From: Bacteroidales bacterium
GTDB taxonomy: Bacteria > Bacteroidota > Bacteroidia > Bacteroidales > Lentimicrobiaceae
DNA: 64,000 bases
NCBI GenBank assembly: GCA_016705005.1
Contig: JADIZB010000012.1
Span: 162,274 to 226,273, forward strand
Direction of reading: 5' to 3'
Within the stretch, counting starts at the first letter, position 1. Every line of letters starts with the position of its first letter. The position numbers and the translations under genes are program-made. Under the pieces are notes generated by a model. The model searched no databases and had not been told where the DNA came from. It saw only the letters and a list, made by a program, of their open reading frames with translations. Positions 47,799 to 57,467 of the stretch are shown here, piece after piece.

Positions 47799-49259
47799 AT
47801 GGAAAGCTATTTCGAACAATTCAGAAGGAACACCATCGGCCATGACCTTGAATATGAAACACCATATGGGAATCAGGAACTGATTTATGCAGACTGGATA
47901 GCCAGCGGCAGGTTGTATAAGCCAATAGAGGAGCGGCTGACAAATGTAATCGGACCATTTATTGGTAACACCCACACTGAAACCAGTGAAACGGGCACTT
48001 CGATGACCAAAGCCTACCATGAAGCCCACAAACGGATCAAGAAACATGTAAATGCAGGCCCGAAAGATGTCATTATAACGGCAGGTTTTGGTATGACCGG
48101 AGTAATAGTCAAGTTTCAGAGAATGATAGGTTTAAAAACCTGTGGACAGCTGACCGACAGCAAGTGTTTTAAGGAAAAGGAAAGGCCGGTCGTGTTTGTG
48201 ACCCATATGGAGCATCACAGCAATCATACTTCCTGGTTCGAAACCATGAGTGATGTGGTGGTTCTGACACCGGATAAAGACTTGCTGGTTGATCCCGAAG
48301 AGCTCAGGCGCCAGCTGAAGCTTTACAGCGACCGTCCTTTAAAAATCGGAGCTTTTACTGCATGTTCAAACGTTACGGGAGTAGGAACTCCTTATCATCA
48401 ACTTGCTAAAATCATGCATGAGAACGGTGGTTTCTGTTTTATTGATTTCGCCGCATCAGCACCATACAGAAATATTAATATGCACCCGGATGATCCGCTG
48501 GAGAAACTGGATGCCGTTTTGTTTTCACCGCATAAATTCCTGGGTGGACCGGGCTCTTCCGGTGTTCTGATCTTCGACAGTTCAATGTACCATAGTCCTA
48601 CCCCGGATCAACCGGGTGGAGGAACAGTTGACTGGACCAATCCCTGGGGGGAATATAAATATGTTGATGACATTGAATCGCGTGAAGACGGAGGAACACC
48701 GGGCTTTATGCAGGCCATCCGCACAGCCCTTTGTATAGAGCTGAAAGAAAAGATGGGCGTCGACAACATTGCCAAACGTGAAAATGAGCTCCTGAAGATT
48801 GCCTTTGCAGGGATGGAAAAAATACCCGGGCTTCACATTCTGGCTGACAACCAGAGAAAAAGACTTGGTGTAATTTCATTCTATTTTACTGATATTCATT
48901 ATAACCTGGTAGTCAAGATGCTCAGTGACAGGTATGGTATTCAGGTACGCGGAGGTTGTGCCTGTGCCGGCACATATGGTCATTACCTGTTGGATGTCAG
49001 TTATGAGCATTCAAGATCGATCACCGATCTGATCAACCATGGTGATCTATCACAAAAACCAGGATGGATCAGGCTTTCGCTTCACCCGACTTTGACCAAT
49101 GCCCAGCTGGATTTCATCCTCAATGCCTTGCTCGAAATAAGCAAACATCACAAGGAATGGGGGGATGACTATATGTATAACAAACACACCAATGAGTTTA
49201 AGCACGTCAGTGATAACTGCCAGATTGCTGACAGAGTGAATGAATGGTTTAAGCTTTAG
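47799..49259 (+). CDS. Class V PLP-dependent aminotransferase, cysteine-desulfurase-like
   Basis: A 486-residue PLP enzyme. The cofactor lysine is in FSPHKFLGGPGSSG, the PLP-ring Asp in GGFCFIDFAASAP and the conserved His in VTHMEHHSNHTSW. RGGCACAGTYGHYLL supplies a cysteine at the position used by SufS-type desulfurases. It is longer than SufS (about 410) and matches the long class V group often annotated as selenocysteine lyase or desulfurase-like. No suf genes are adjacent, so its actual substrate is uncertain. Confidence 0.85.
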   Translation: MESYFEQFRRNTIGHDLEYETPYGNQELIYADWIASGRLYKPIEERLTNVIGPFIGNTHTETSETGTSMTKAYHEAHKRIKKHVNAGPKDVIITAGFGMTGVIVKFQRMIGLKTCGQLTDSKCFKEKERPVVFVTHMEHHSNHTSWFETMSDVVVLTPDKDLLVDPEELRRQLKLYSDRPLKIGAFTACSNVTGVGTPYHQLAKIMHENGGFCFIDFAASAPYRNINMHPDDPLEKLDAVLFSPHKFLGGPGSSGVLIFDSSMYHSPTPDQPGGGTVDWTNPWGEYKYVDDIESREDGGTPGFMQAIRTALCIELKEKMGVDNIAKRENELLKIAFAGMEKIPGLHILADNQRKRLGVISFYFTDIHYNLVVKMLSDRYGIQVRGGCACAGTYGHYLLDVSYEHSRSITDLINHGDLSQKPGWIRLSLHPTLTNAQLDFILNALLEISKHHKEWGDDYMYNKHTNEFKHVSDNCQIADRVNEWFKL

Positions 49260-49283
49260 GTAAAGACAAACGGGAAAAACATA

Positions 49284-50636
49284 TCATTTCCTATGTAGCC
49301 TGATCAGCGTTATTTCCGGCTGAATTCCTACTCTGCCCGGATAGCCGATGTGACCCAATCCACGGTTAACATAGAGATAATTTACTTTACCCGTGGATGA
49401 TATGTGCTGATATAAACCGGCCCATTCTTTATACAAGTACTGAGAAGGGCTCCACCTGAACCCTGATGTTTCAATCCCCATCTGCATACCATGGGTATGA
49501 CCCGACAGGGTCAGATCGAACCGGGGATACGACTGTGTTATTTCAGCATCCCAATGGGTAGGATCATGCGAAAGAAGAATATTAACGTCGGCTTCAGGAT
49601 AACCCAGGAGTGTGGTTTTCATATCTCCGTACTTCCTGAATCTTGCGGTGGCACTCCAGTTTTCGACACCGGCAACCAATAATCTTGCACTGTCGATTGT
49701 AATAAGTTCCGATTGGTTGCGAAGGAGTTGCCAGCCAATTTCCTTATAAAACAATTCAAGCTCAGTCATATTCTGCCTCTTGGCAGCTTCATCCGGCCAG
49801 GCAGTATAATCTCCGTAATCGTGGTTTCCAAGGATAGCATAAACACCATAGGGTGCCTTAAGTTGCGACAGGGTGGATTCGAAACCCCTGACTTCATCTG
49901 TGCTGTAATTAACAAGGTCGCCGGTAAAAACAATGATATCGGGTTTCAACGACATCACCTCATCAACAGCCCGCTGCAGTGGTTTGACCGACACCCAGCT
50001 CCCGAGATGAATGTCTGATAATTGTACAATCCGCAATCCTTCAAAGCGGGAGGGCAGATTATCGATCGGCAGTTCAACTTTTTCAACCCTGAAAAGGTAA
50101 ACCCAATAAACACTACCGATGGTCATGAGGATTAAAACTATGCCGGCCAGTAATACACCTGTGATCCTGAAGAAACGCTCTGCCAATGGCAGAAAAGCAC
50201 TGTGCTTCTTTCTGAACAGGCCTGTAAGATAGGATACCAGTCTTAGCAGGTAAGCAGGTAAGAGACCGGCAAACATCGCCATTTTCGAAACGATCGTAAT
50301 CAGGGCGATACCCGGCAGATAAATTCTCGGGTAGTCGTTCCATTGCTGAAGTGGCAGAAAAACCGAACCAATCAGAAAAATAAACAACAACGATACGGGA
50401 AGCCACCAGAATACTGCAAAAGCACCTCTGACCCACCCGGAAAATTTCAGCCAGAAACGTCTGACGTCACGATACACAATCCAATCGATCAGAAAAAGGA
50501 TTGCCAGGAAAGGAACACGGCCGGCATATTTGGGCAATGCAGTAAGCAGAGCGATATACAACAGGGACACCAGGATCAATACAAGTCCCGGAAACAGGAA
50601 CCTGGAATAACGACTGCCAAATTTGTTTTTCATCAT
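49284..50636 (-). CDS. Membrane-anchored metallophosphoesterase
   Basis: About 450 residues. Four to five membrane helices in the first 200 residues are followed by a calcineurin-like phosphoesterase domain with all metal motifs: QLSDIHLG, FTGDLVNYS, LGNHDYGDY, LLSHDPTH and LSGHTHGMQMG. The start is set at 50636 because the longer frame begins inside the upstream terminator. Relatives include YaeI-type and UDP-diacylglucosamine hydrolase-like enzymes. The substrate is unknown. Confidence 0.88.
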   Translation of the reverse strand: MMKNKFGSRYSRFLFPGLVLILVSLLYIALLTALPKYAGRVPFLAILFLIDWIVYRDVRRFWLKFSGWVRGAFAVFWWLPVSLLFIFLIGSVFLPLQQWNDYPRIYLPGIALITIVSKMAMFAGLLPAYLLRLVSYLTGLFRKKHSAFLPLAERFFRITGVLLAGIVLILMTIGSVYWVYLFRVEKVELPIDNLPSRFEGLRIVQLSDIHLGSWVSVKPLQRAVDEVMSLKPDIIVFTGDLVNYSTDEVRGFESTLSQLKAPYGVYAILGNHDYGDYTAWPDEAAKRQNMTELELFYKEIGWQLLRNQSELITIDSARLLVAGVENWSATARFRKYGDMKTTLLGYPEADVNILLSHDPTHWDAEITQSYPRFDLTLSGHTHGMQMGIETSGFRWSPSQYLYKEWAGLYQHISSTGKVNYLYVNRGLGHIGYPGRVGIQPEITLIRLHRK

Positions 50637-50655
50637 ACGGATATTGCAGATAAAC

Positions 50656-50695
50656 AAAAACCGGCCGCAATGGTTTCCCTCTGCAGCCGGTTTGA
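50656..50695 (-). terminator. Terminator of the LeuCD-type gene
   Basis: On the minus strand AAACCGGCTGC and GCGGCCGGTTT pair with one bulge, followed by TTG. It lies directly after the stop of the hydro-lyase gene. Confidence 0.75.
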
Positions 50696-50711
50696 AACTT
50701 ATCAATTGCGT

Positions 50712-52490
50712 TTATGCATTGGCTTTTACATAGTTAACCAGGCCTTTGGCATCAAATATTCCCATCAGTTTGGCAGGCAACGGGGAGAATCTGAACTCTT
50801 TTCCGGCAACCTTAACAATACCGGCAGCAAAATCAATTTCAACCTTATCCCCTTGTTTGTAGGCATCAACGGCTTCGGGCAACAGTATGATCGGGAGGCC
50901 CTGATTAACCGAGGAGCGGTAGAAGATCCTGTTGACCGATTTACAGATTACGGCTTTAACGCCGGCATAAGCGAGACCAACGCAGGGATGTTCCCTTGAA
51001 CTTCCACAACCGAAGTTGGCACCTGCAACCAGGATATCGCCCTCTTTCACCCTGTCGGAGAAACTATCGTCAAACCCCTTAAACAGGAAAGGCATGATCT
51101 TTTCGGCTTCCGAACTATTGATTTCATAAGTAAATTTCCCGGCAAACATCTGGTCTGTATTCAGGTTATCCACATCGGCATAATTCCATGATCCGGCAGC
51201 ATAGCGATCTTCACCCTGGGCAATGTCGACAGTCTTACTCTGCTCGGCAGCGAAGGGGAATTTATCGGTAAAATGATCGCCTCTCGGGTCTGAAATTTCG
51301 CCTTTCAATGCCGAATAAGCGACAACCGCAGGAGAAGCCAGGTAAATGGCTGATTCCTTGTTGCCCATGCGGCCTTTGAAATTCCTGTTTGCTGTAGAAA
51401 TAACCGTATAACCATCGGCTGGTATCCCCTGCCCTGTTCCGAGGCATGGCCCGCAACTCGGAGCCAGTACGTTGGCCCCGGTTTCCATAAACAGTTTGAT
51501 CAGACCTTCCTCCATAGCCTGCAGATAGATTTCCTGCGAAGCCGGAATGATCAGCAACTGAAAACCGTCGGGCAGCTTTTTCCCATCAAGAATTTTTGCC
51601 GCGGCTCGCAGATCTTCGATACGACCGTTGGTGCAGGTACCAATCAGGGCCTGGTTTAATTTCACACCCCTGACCTCGGCCAGTGCCTTAACATTGTCGA
51701 CATGATGCGGTGCTGCAACTACCGGAAATAACTCGTTCAGATTGATAACAATTTCACGGGCATAGGTCGCATCTGAATCTGCCCAGGCGCCTTCTGCTTT
51801 ATGGCCCAACCAATCTTCCAGAACTTCATCGGCCGGAAATACAGCATTCTTTGCACCCATTTCCGAGGCAAGGTTGGCAATGGTCATACGGTCGGCAACA
51901 TTCAGGGTTTTAACACCATCACCGTGATACTCAATCGACATATAATCGGCACCACTTGAACCGATCATGCCGATGATCCACAACGAAAGGTCTTTGGCAT
52001 AAACGCCTTCCGGTAACCTACCATTCAGGGTAATTTTAATGCTTTCAGGCACCCTGAACCATGTTTCACCCTGTTTCCATAATCCTGCAGTTTCGGTACG
52101 GTCGATGCCTGCAGCAAATGAATTGAAAGCACCTGCGGTACAGGTGTGACTGTCGCTACCGACGACGATCATCTTCGGCCTGGCATATTTGGAAACAATC
52201 TGGTGACAGATACCTTTACCAACATCATGAAATTTCTTAATTCCCTGTTGTTTGACAATATCCCTGATTTTCTGATAATCATTGGCCAGCTTGGCATTGG
52301 TCGGCGGCGCGTTGTGATCAAGCACAATCAGGAGCTGATCAGGGTCAAAAACACTGACACCACCCATTTTGTTGAAGGTGCTGCCAATACTGCTGGTATT
52401 GTCATGTGTAAGAATAATATCCGGTTTACGGAACACGATGGCGCCTGCCTCAGCGCCCAGAATTTTTTCTGCAAAAGTCTTGCCTTTCAT
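50712..52490 (-). CDS. Aconitase-family hydro-lyase, fused LeuC-LeuD type
   Basis: A 592-residue [4Fe-4S] hydro-lyase. The large domain has GSDSHTCTAGAFNSFAAG, ALIGTCTNGR and SCGPCLGTGQG with the three cluster cysteines. From about residue 470 a swivel domain follows (GANFGCGSSREHPCVGL), normally encoded separately as LeuD. Candidates are isopropylmalate dehydratase, homoaconitase, 2,3-dimethylmalate dehydratase or an aconitase role in an incomplete TCA cycle. Sequence alone does not decide, and no leucine genes are adjacent. Confidence 0.85.
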   Translation of the reverse strand: MKGKTFAEKILGAEAGAIVFRKPDIILTHDNTSSIGSTFNKMGGVSVFDPDQLLIVLDHNAPPTNAKLANDYQKIRDIVKQQGIKKFHDVGKGICHQIVSKYARPKMIVVGSDSHTCTAGAFNSFAAGIDRTETAGLWKQGETWFRVPESIKITLNGRLPEGVYAKDLSLWIIGMIGSSGADYMSIEYHGDGVKTLNVADRMTIANLASEMGAKNAVFPADEVLEDWLGHKAEGAWADSDATYAREIVINLNELFPVVAAPHHVDNVKALAEVRGVKLNQALIGTCTNGRIEDLRAAAKILDGKKLPDGFQLLIIPASQEIYLQAMEEGLIKLFMETGANVLAPSCGPCLGTGQGIPADGYTVISTANRNFKGRMGNKESAIYLASPAVVAYSALKGEISDPRGDHFTDKFPFAAEQSKTVDIAQGEDRYAAGSWNYADVDNLNTDQMFAGKFTYEINSSEAEKIMPFLFKGFDDSFSDRVKEGDILVAGANFGCGSSREHPCVGLAYAGVKAVICKSVNRIFYRSSVNQGLPIILLPEAVDAYKQGDKVEIDFAAGIVKVAGKEFRFSPLPAKLMGIFDAKGLVNYVKANA

Positions 52491-52775
52491 GGTATTGCTT
52501 TTGTTTTCCTGGTTGAAACTAAAAATACTTTCTGTATGAATCCGGCAACGAATTTACTTGTTTTCCATTACCTGAAGCATTGTGTCGAAAAATAATTTAC
52601 ATGACCGGTAAACCAGCGTCTGTAAAAGTAAAACGGTCCTGATAACGTTGTCTTGACAAGCTCAAACTACTCATTAAAAAAGGAACCATCTGTTTTAGCA
52701 TTGATTTCAATAATCTGAATTTGTGCATCATGTTCAATATTTTATTTTATTTGAGGTACAATTGGAAAATATCTA

Positions 52776-53921
52776 ATGGAACAGATTATAAATACTCCCA
52801 AACTATCTGAATTCAACAGCCGGAAAATCAGGTTTTGGTCATTTACGGCTATGTTTTTACTTGTCTTTGTTCATGGTTATAACCTCAACATAAACTATCT
52901 GCAGCCGTGGACTGCTCCGGGAGAACCTATCAGCTTCACCACGTTTACCGAGTATTTTCTGGCCAACGGGATTTTCAGGTTCCGTATTCCTATGCTTTTT
53001 ATCATTTCAGGTTATCTTTTTGCCATGCACGATTACCGGCCTTACGGGGAACGTACCCGAAAAAGGCTCCGTACCTTGTTTGCCCCCTATCTGATCTGGA
53101 GTAGTTTCGGACTTTTGCTCACGTGGTTGCTTGAGCTTCATCCGTTTACACGTGATATCGTAGCCGGATCGCACATTGTTCAGATTGACGAAACCAGGAT
53201 GCTTCTGCATGACTACAAATGGTACGAACTTGCCGGCCGATGGATTCTTATTCCGGTTCCTTACCAATTGTGGTTTATAAGGGTTCTGCTGATATACAAT
53301 ATTGCCTATCCGGCCATCCGGTGGTGTGTAGGCCGAAGGATCGGTAAATGGGTATTTTTTGGTATTGCTTTTCTGATGTGGTTGTCAACTGCAGGTTTCG
53401 TGCTGATCGAAGGTGAAGGACTGCTGTTTTTCTCCCTTGGAGTCTGGATGCAGAAAAACAATTACAACATTGATCAACCGGCCCGATGGCTGAATCCGGT
53501 CTGGTGGGGAGCCGGTTTCTTCGGGCTTTCTGTGCTTAAAACATTTCTGGCATTTAAAGGAGAACTGTTTTTGGGAGGCGCTGTATTCCCGGTGATAACA
53601 CTGATGCACAAACTGGTAGTCATCAGCGGATTGGTTACTGCCTGGTATGGAGGGAATTTTCTGGTCAGGTTTTTTATGGAGAAACAATGGTTTGTCAGGC
53701 TATCAGCCTTCTCGTTTATGATCTATGCTTTTCATGCGCCCCTCGTGGCCTATGCGACCTATGCAGTATTCACATACACCGGGCATATTTTGGGCTACCG
53801 GATGCTGACTTTTATTTTTCTTCCACTGGCCATCATCATTCTTTCAATCAGCCTTGGCGCGCTGATCCGCAAACTAATGCCTCAATTCTACGGAATCCTT
53901 ACCGGAGGACGTGGATTCTGA
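52776..53921 (+). CDS. Acyltransferase 3 family membrane protein
   Basis: A 381-residue membrane protein with about ten hydrophobic segments and the acyltransferase-3 start FWSFTAMFLLVFVHGYN, where the conserved early His is present. RIPMLFIISGYLFAMHDY and RKRLRTLFAPYLIWS match the second motif (the Ser/Gly-Tyr and Arg-Arg region). Members O-acetylate or succinylate surface polysaccharides, peptidoglycan or lipids. The acceptor here is unknown. Confidence 0.88.
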   Translation: MEQIINTPKLSEFNSRKIRFWSFTAMFLLVFVHGYNLNINYLQPWTAPGEPISFTTFTEYFLANGIFRFRIPMLFIISGYLFAMHDYRPYGERTRKRLRTLFAPYLIWSSFGLLLTWLLELHPFTRDIVAGSHIVQIDETRMLLHDYKWYELAGRWILIPVPYQLWFIRVLLIYNIAYPAIRWCVGRRIGKWVFFGIAFLMWLSTAGFVLIEGEGLLFFSLGVWMQKNNYNIDQPARWLNPVWWGAGFFGLSVLKTFLAFKGELFLGGAVFPVITLMHKLVVISGLVTAWYGGNFLVRFFMEKQWFVRLSAFSFMIYAFHAPLVAYATYAVFTYTGHILGYRMLTFIFLPLAIIILSISLGALIRKLMPQFYGILTGGRGF

Positions 53922-54035
53922 TAAGAACACCATCAGGCTTACTCTACAGACTGATCTACTGAAACAATATATCCTGATACCCTGATTTGAAGAATAACTG
54001 TTAACCTACCGGTAAACCGAAGGTTGGGCAGTTGT

Positions 54036-54068
54036 AAATTGTTAGTTGTTAGTTGTTAACTGTTAACT
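54036..54068. repeat. Heptad repeat TTAGTTG/TTAACTG
   Basis: Four or five consecutive 7-base units between convergent genes. The last overlaps the stop of the minus-strand acyltransferase. Confidence 0.7.
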
Positions 54069-54944
54069 ATTCTCAGCCCTGTTTTTCCACCGCTTATGTG
54101 ACCAAAGCCAGTATGCCGGCTGTCGCCGGATATCTTCTTCAAGCATACGGGCATATATGCTCAGTATTTCTCTGTCGGTCTTATTTTCTGATGGTTCCGC
54201 AATGGTTCTGAAACTTGCCGAATAGTATCCCCTTCCCTTTTTGTCAATCGACAGATAGACGACGGCAGAAGAAGTTGCTCTGGCAAGTTTCGCACCACCG
54301 GTAAACAGCAGGCTTGGTTGGTTCAGAAAATCGAAACTAAAATCAGGATCTTTATGGGAAGGAGACTGGTCGCCAACAAAAATATATAAAGCCGGATAAT
54401 CTTTTTTGCTCAGAATAAACCTGCCGGCTTGTTGCATCGACAGCAGTTTCATCCCGAAGCGTGCCCTGATTCGGCCCATCAGGTTCTCCATGATCCCACT
54501 TGAAAGCGGCTTATAAAGGGTATAAATATTGAACCCGAAAAACAATGGCATCATGATTACCCATTCCCAGTTACCGCGGTGCCCGGCCATAGCAATCACA
54601 TTGATTCCACGGGAATGTAAATCGTTGATCAGTTCCGGATTTTCAATGTGAAAACGGGCTTTGGCATCTGCCGGTTTCAATCCCTGGCTCTTAATGACCT
54701 CGGCAAAAATTTCGAAAAAGTGTATATAAAAACCGTGAGCCAGGGCTCTAATGTCTTTGTAATTCTTTTCAGGAAAGGAGCGCGAAAGATTCTGGATGAT
54801 CACCTGATAGCGGTAATGCAGGATTTTCTCAGCAATTATTCGAAGAAATCCGGCCTTGAAATATAGAATACCAATAGGAAGACGTCCGGCCAGCTTAGCC
54901 GTAAACAGCAGAAATGAAGAAAAAAACCTGTGAAGCCGGTTCAT
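54063..54944 (-). CDS. Lipid A biosynthesis (lysophospholipid) acyltransferase, LpxL/HtrB family
   Basis: A 293-residue inner-membrane enzyme that adds a secondary acyl chain to lipid A precursors. The catalytic HX4E motif is in AGHRGNWEWV. A hydrophobic N-terminal anchor, NLSRSFPEK, IYTLYKPL, FVGDQSP and the late YWLWSHKRWKNR are family marks. Length is normal. It appears to be transcribed alone. Confidence 0.93.
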   Translation of the reverse strand: MNRLHRFFSSFLLFTAKLAGRLPIGILYFKAGFLRIIAEKILHYRYQVIIQNLSRSFPEKNYKDIRALAHGFYIHFFEIFAEVIKSQGLKPADAKARFHIENPELINDLHSRGINVIAMAGHRGNWEWVIMMPLFFGFNIYTLYKPLSSGIMENLMGRIRARFGMKLLSMQQAGRFILSKKDYPALYIFVGDQSPSHKDPDFSFDFLNQPSLLFTGGAKLARATSSAVVYLSIDKKGRGYYSASFRTIAEPSENKTDREILSIYARMLEEDIRRQPAYWLWSHKRWKNRAENS

Positions 54945-55167
54945 GATTTAAGCCTGTTATCAGTCATAACACTATTCAACTGTCAAAAATACGAATATCC
55001 CTTGTTAATCCATGATGAAATTCATCCATTCTCTCTGCTGTCTGGCTTCTTTAGTATCATGAGGAAAGGCAAATTATATAAAGTTTAACATATATTGGCA
55101 ATCTAATATGCAAATAATCCTATTTTATTGATTATTAATGCTTACCTTGCAACGATAATTATACTAA

Positions 55168-55365
55168 ATGAGAAAAACAAAACCCGTTTCCGGGCAAAAT
55201 CACAAGACAATACAGGCAATTACACCTCATATCTCCGCTACCTGCGGGTCTATCAAAGGAAAGTTTCCGGTTGTGCTTGATGGTGGAAAGACCACCATCT
55301 ATATTTCTGACAAGAGCCGTGAAGCTGAAATCATTGAGCGCTACAAAATGAGAAGGGCAAAATAA
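55168..55365 (+). CDS. Small basic hypothetical protein, 65 residues
   Basis: Starts MRKTKPVSGQNHKTIQA and contains GKFPVVLDGGKTTIYIS, ending in a charged helix (REAEIIERYKMRRAK). Lysine and arginine are abundant. It is not a shadow of a larger gene and has gene-like composition. No family is recognised. Confidence 0.55.
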   Translation: MRKTKPVSGQNHKTIQAITPHISATCGSIKGKFPVVLDGGKTTIYISDKSREAEIIERYKMRRAK

Positions 55366-55724
55366 CCAACACAATTCCATTATCATTGGAGTGTGTTGTC
55401 TTTTGGTCAGGCTTTACCATCATTTTCAATAAATTCAATCTTTCACTCAGGTTAAGTCCGGGACGCTTTCCGGTGACATCCTTTTCAGGGATCTGTCATT
55501 GCAGGAGTGTATCCATATCTCTTGCATCAACAATCGTTATCAGGTGCTTATAACCGCTCGTGATCTTTGTTGGCAGAAATGCGGCTGACTACTTGCAGCT
55601 ATAACATTCTTTCAATAATTTCAGATGGCAAATGGCAGTATGCAGTGGGCAGTTGTACATTGTTATTATTATTCCTTATTCGTAATTCGTAATTCGTAAT
55701 TCGTAATTCGTAATTCGTATCTCA
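55366..55724. repeat. Intergenic region with heptad repeats
   Basis: No gene. 55623-55660 has 7-base units ending in GGCA or GCA (GATGGCA, AATGGCA, GTATGCA, GTGGGCA). 55676-55716 is about six copies of TAATTCG. The latter abuts the stop of the ABC-F gene. Confidence 0.75.
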
Positions 55725-57335
55725 TCAATACAACCTGTCCCTCTGTTCCTTCAGCCTCTCATCGCTGATATAGTCATCGTAATCCATCAGTTTGTCGATC
55801 ATACCTTTGGGGCCGATTTCGATGATGCGGTTACACACGGTCTGAATAAACTCATGGTCGTGCGACGACATCAGTATGTTGCCTTTGAATTTTATCAGCG
55901 TGTTGTTGAAGGCCTGGATAGACTCAAGATCCAGGTGATTAGTCGGTGAATCGAGCAGCATTACATTGGCATTGCGGATCATCATCCTGGCAATCATGCA
56001 GCGGACTTTCTCACCTCCTGAAAGTACATTTGCCTTTTTATAAATTTCATCTCCAGAAAAAAGCATCTTTCCAAGAAATCCCCTCAGATACAATTCAGTA
56101 GTATCCTGTGAAAACTGTCCCAGCCAGTCGGTCAGACTTAGGTCATTTTTGAACAATTCCTCATATTCAAGCGGCAAATAGGCTTTCAGAATGGTCTGCC
56201 CCCAGATAAAACTGCCACTGTCGGGTTCATCGTGGCCTTTAAGAATCTCAAACAGGGCGGTCATGGCGCGGGTATCCCTCGAAAGAAATACAACCTTATC
56301 CTCTTTCTGTAAGGTAAAGTTCAGGTTTTTGAACAGAAGTGAGCCATTCAGACTTTTGCTCAGTCCCTTGACTTCAAGGATGTTGTTCCCCGGCTCCCTT
56401 TCCGGTGTAAAAATAATCCCCGGATACTTACGTGTTGAAGGCCTGATCTCTTCGATGTTCAGCTTTTCAATCATCTTTTTCCGGCTGGTGGTTTGTTTCG
56501 ACTTTGAGGCGTTGGCACTGAAACGGGCAATGAATTCCATCAGCTCCTTCTTTCGGTCCTCAGCCTTTTTATTCTGCGCCTGAAGCTGTTTCAGGGCAAG
56601 TTGGCTCGATTCGTACCAGAAGGAATAATTCCCGGGAAACAATTGAACCCTGCTGAAGTCGATATCAACGATGTGTGTGCAGATAGAATCGAGGAAATGG
56701 CGGTCATGGGATACAACCAGCACTGTATTGTCAAAATTCGAAAGATAGCCTTCAAGCCAGTTGACGGTGTCGAGGTCGAGGTCGTTGGTAGGCTCATCGA
56801 GCAGAAGGTTATCCGGCTTACCGAACAATGCCTGCGCCAGCAGTACCTTCACCTTTTCCTTACCATCCAGTTCCCCGAGCAGTTTATCATGCAGGTGCTC
56901 CCTGATGCCCAGACCACTCAGCAGGCTGGCTGCTTCACTTTCGGCATTCCAGCCATCCATCTCAGCAAACTGTTCTTCAAGTTCAGAAGCCCGGTGGCCA
57001 TCATGTTCTGTAAAATCGGTCTTTGAATAAAGGATATCCTTTTCATTCATCACCGACCATAGCTTTGCATGCCCCATCAGCACTGTTGAAATCACTGAAA
57101 AATCATCGAATTCGGAGTGGTTCTGCTTCAGGACCGACAAGCGCTCTCCTGCTCCGAGGCTGACACTTCCCTTGATATTATCGATATCACCCGAGAGCAT
57201 TTTCAGGAAAGTTGACTTGCCTGCTCCATTGGCACCAATGATACCATAGCAGTTGCCAGGGGTAAATTTCATATTTACATCCTGGAATAAAATTCTTTTC
57301 CCGAACTGAATGCCCAGGTTTGAAACTGTAATCAT
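55725..57335 (-). CDS. ABC-F family ATPase, YbiT-like, with one degenerate ATP site
   Basis: A 536-residue soluble protein with two ABC domains and no membrane segment; ABC-F proteins act on the ribosome. Domain 1 has an intact Walker A (GANGAGKST) and Walker B (LLLDEPTNDLD), but its signature is LGELDGKEK instead of LSGGQ. The linker (about 240-305) is lysine-rich. Domain 2 has an intact signature (LSGGEKVRC) but a lost Walker A (SRDTRAMTA) and LLDSPTNHLD, with Ser for the catalytic Glu. One composite site is therefore intact and the other dead. Confidence 0.92.
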   Translation of the reverse strand: MITVSNLGIQFGKRILFQDVNMKFTPGNCYGIIGANGAGKSTFLKMLSGDIDNIKGSVSLGAGERLSVLKQNHSEFDDFSVISTVLMGHAKLWSVMNEKDILYSKTDFTEHDGHRASELEEQFAEMDGWNAESEAASLLSGLGIREHLHDKLLGELDGKEKVKVLLAQALFGKPDNLLLDEPTNDLDLDTVNWLEGYLSNFDNTVLVVSHDRHFLDSICTHIVDIDFSRVQLFPGNYSFWYESSQLALKQLQAQNKKAEDRKKELMEFIARFSANASKSKQTTSRKKMIEKLNIEEIRPSTRKYPGIIFTPEREPGNNILEVKGLSKSLNGSLLFKNLNFTLQKEDKVVFLSRDTRAMTALFEILKGHDEPDSGSFIWGQTILKAYLPLEYEELFKNDLSLTDWLGQFSQDTTELYLRGFLGKMLFSGDEIYKKANVLSGGEKVRCMIARMMIRNANVMLLDSPTNHLDLESIQAFNNTLIKFKGNILMSSHDHEFIQTVCNRIIEIGPKGMIDKLMDYDDYISDERLKEQRDRLY

Positions 57336-57385
57336 TTAAAATAGTGTTAATTGCAAAACAGGAACTCTCCCTCCGAAAAGGGCTG

Positions 57386-57393
57386 CAAAAGTA
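57386..57393 (-). promoter_or_regulatory. -7 box of the ABC-F gene
   Basis: Minus strand reads TACTTTTG, about 50 bases before the ATG. Confidence 0.55.
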
Positions 57394-57467
57394 CGGTTTT
57401 AATCTCAGAATGATCAGGAAACTTTCTTCCGGTCCGGAATCAGTCTTTGAAAATAAAAAAATCCCGA

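Noticed and set aside
50637..50705. Longer start for the metallophosphoesterase
   Set aside because: The extra codons lie in the terminator hairpin of the neighbouring gene.
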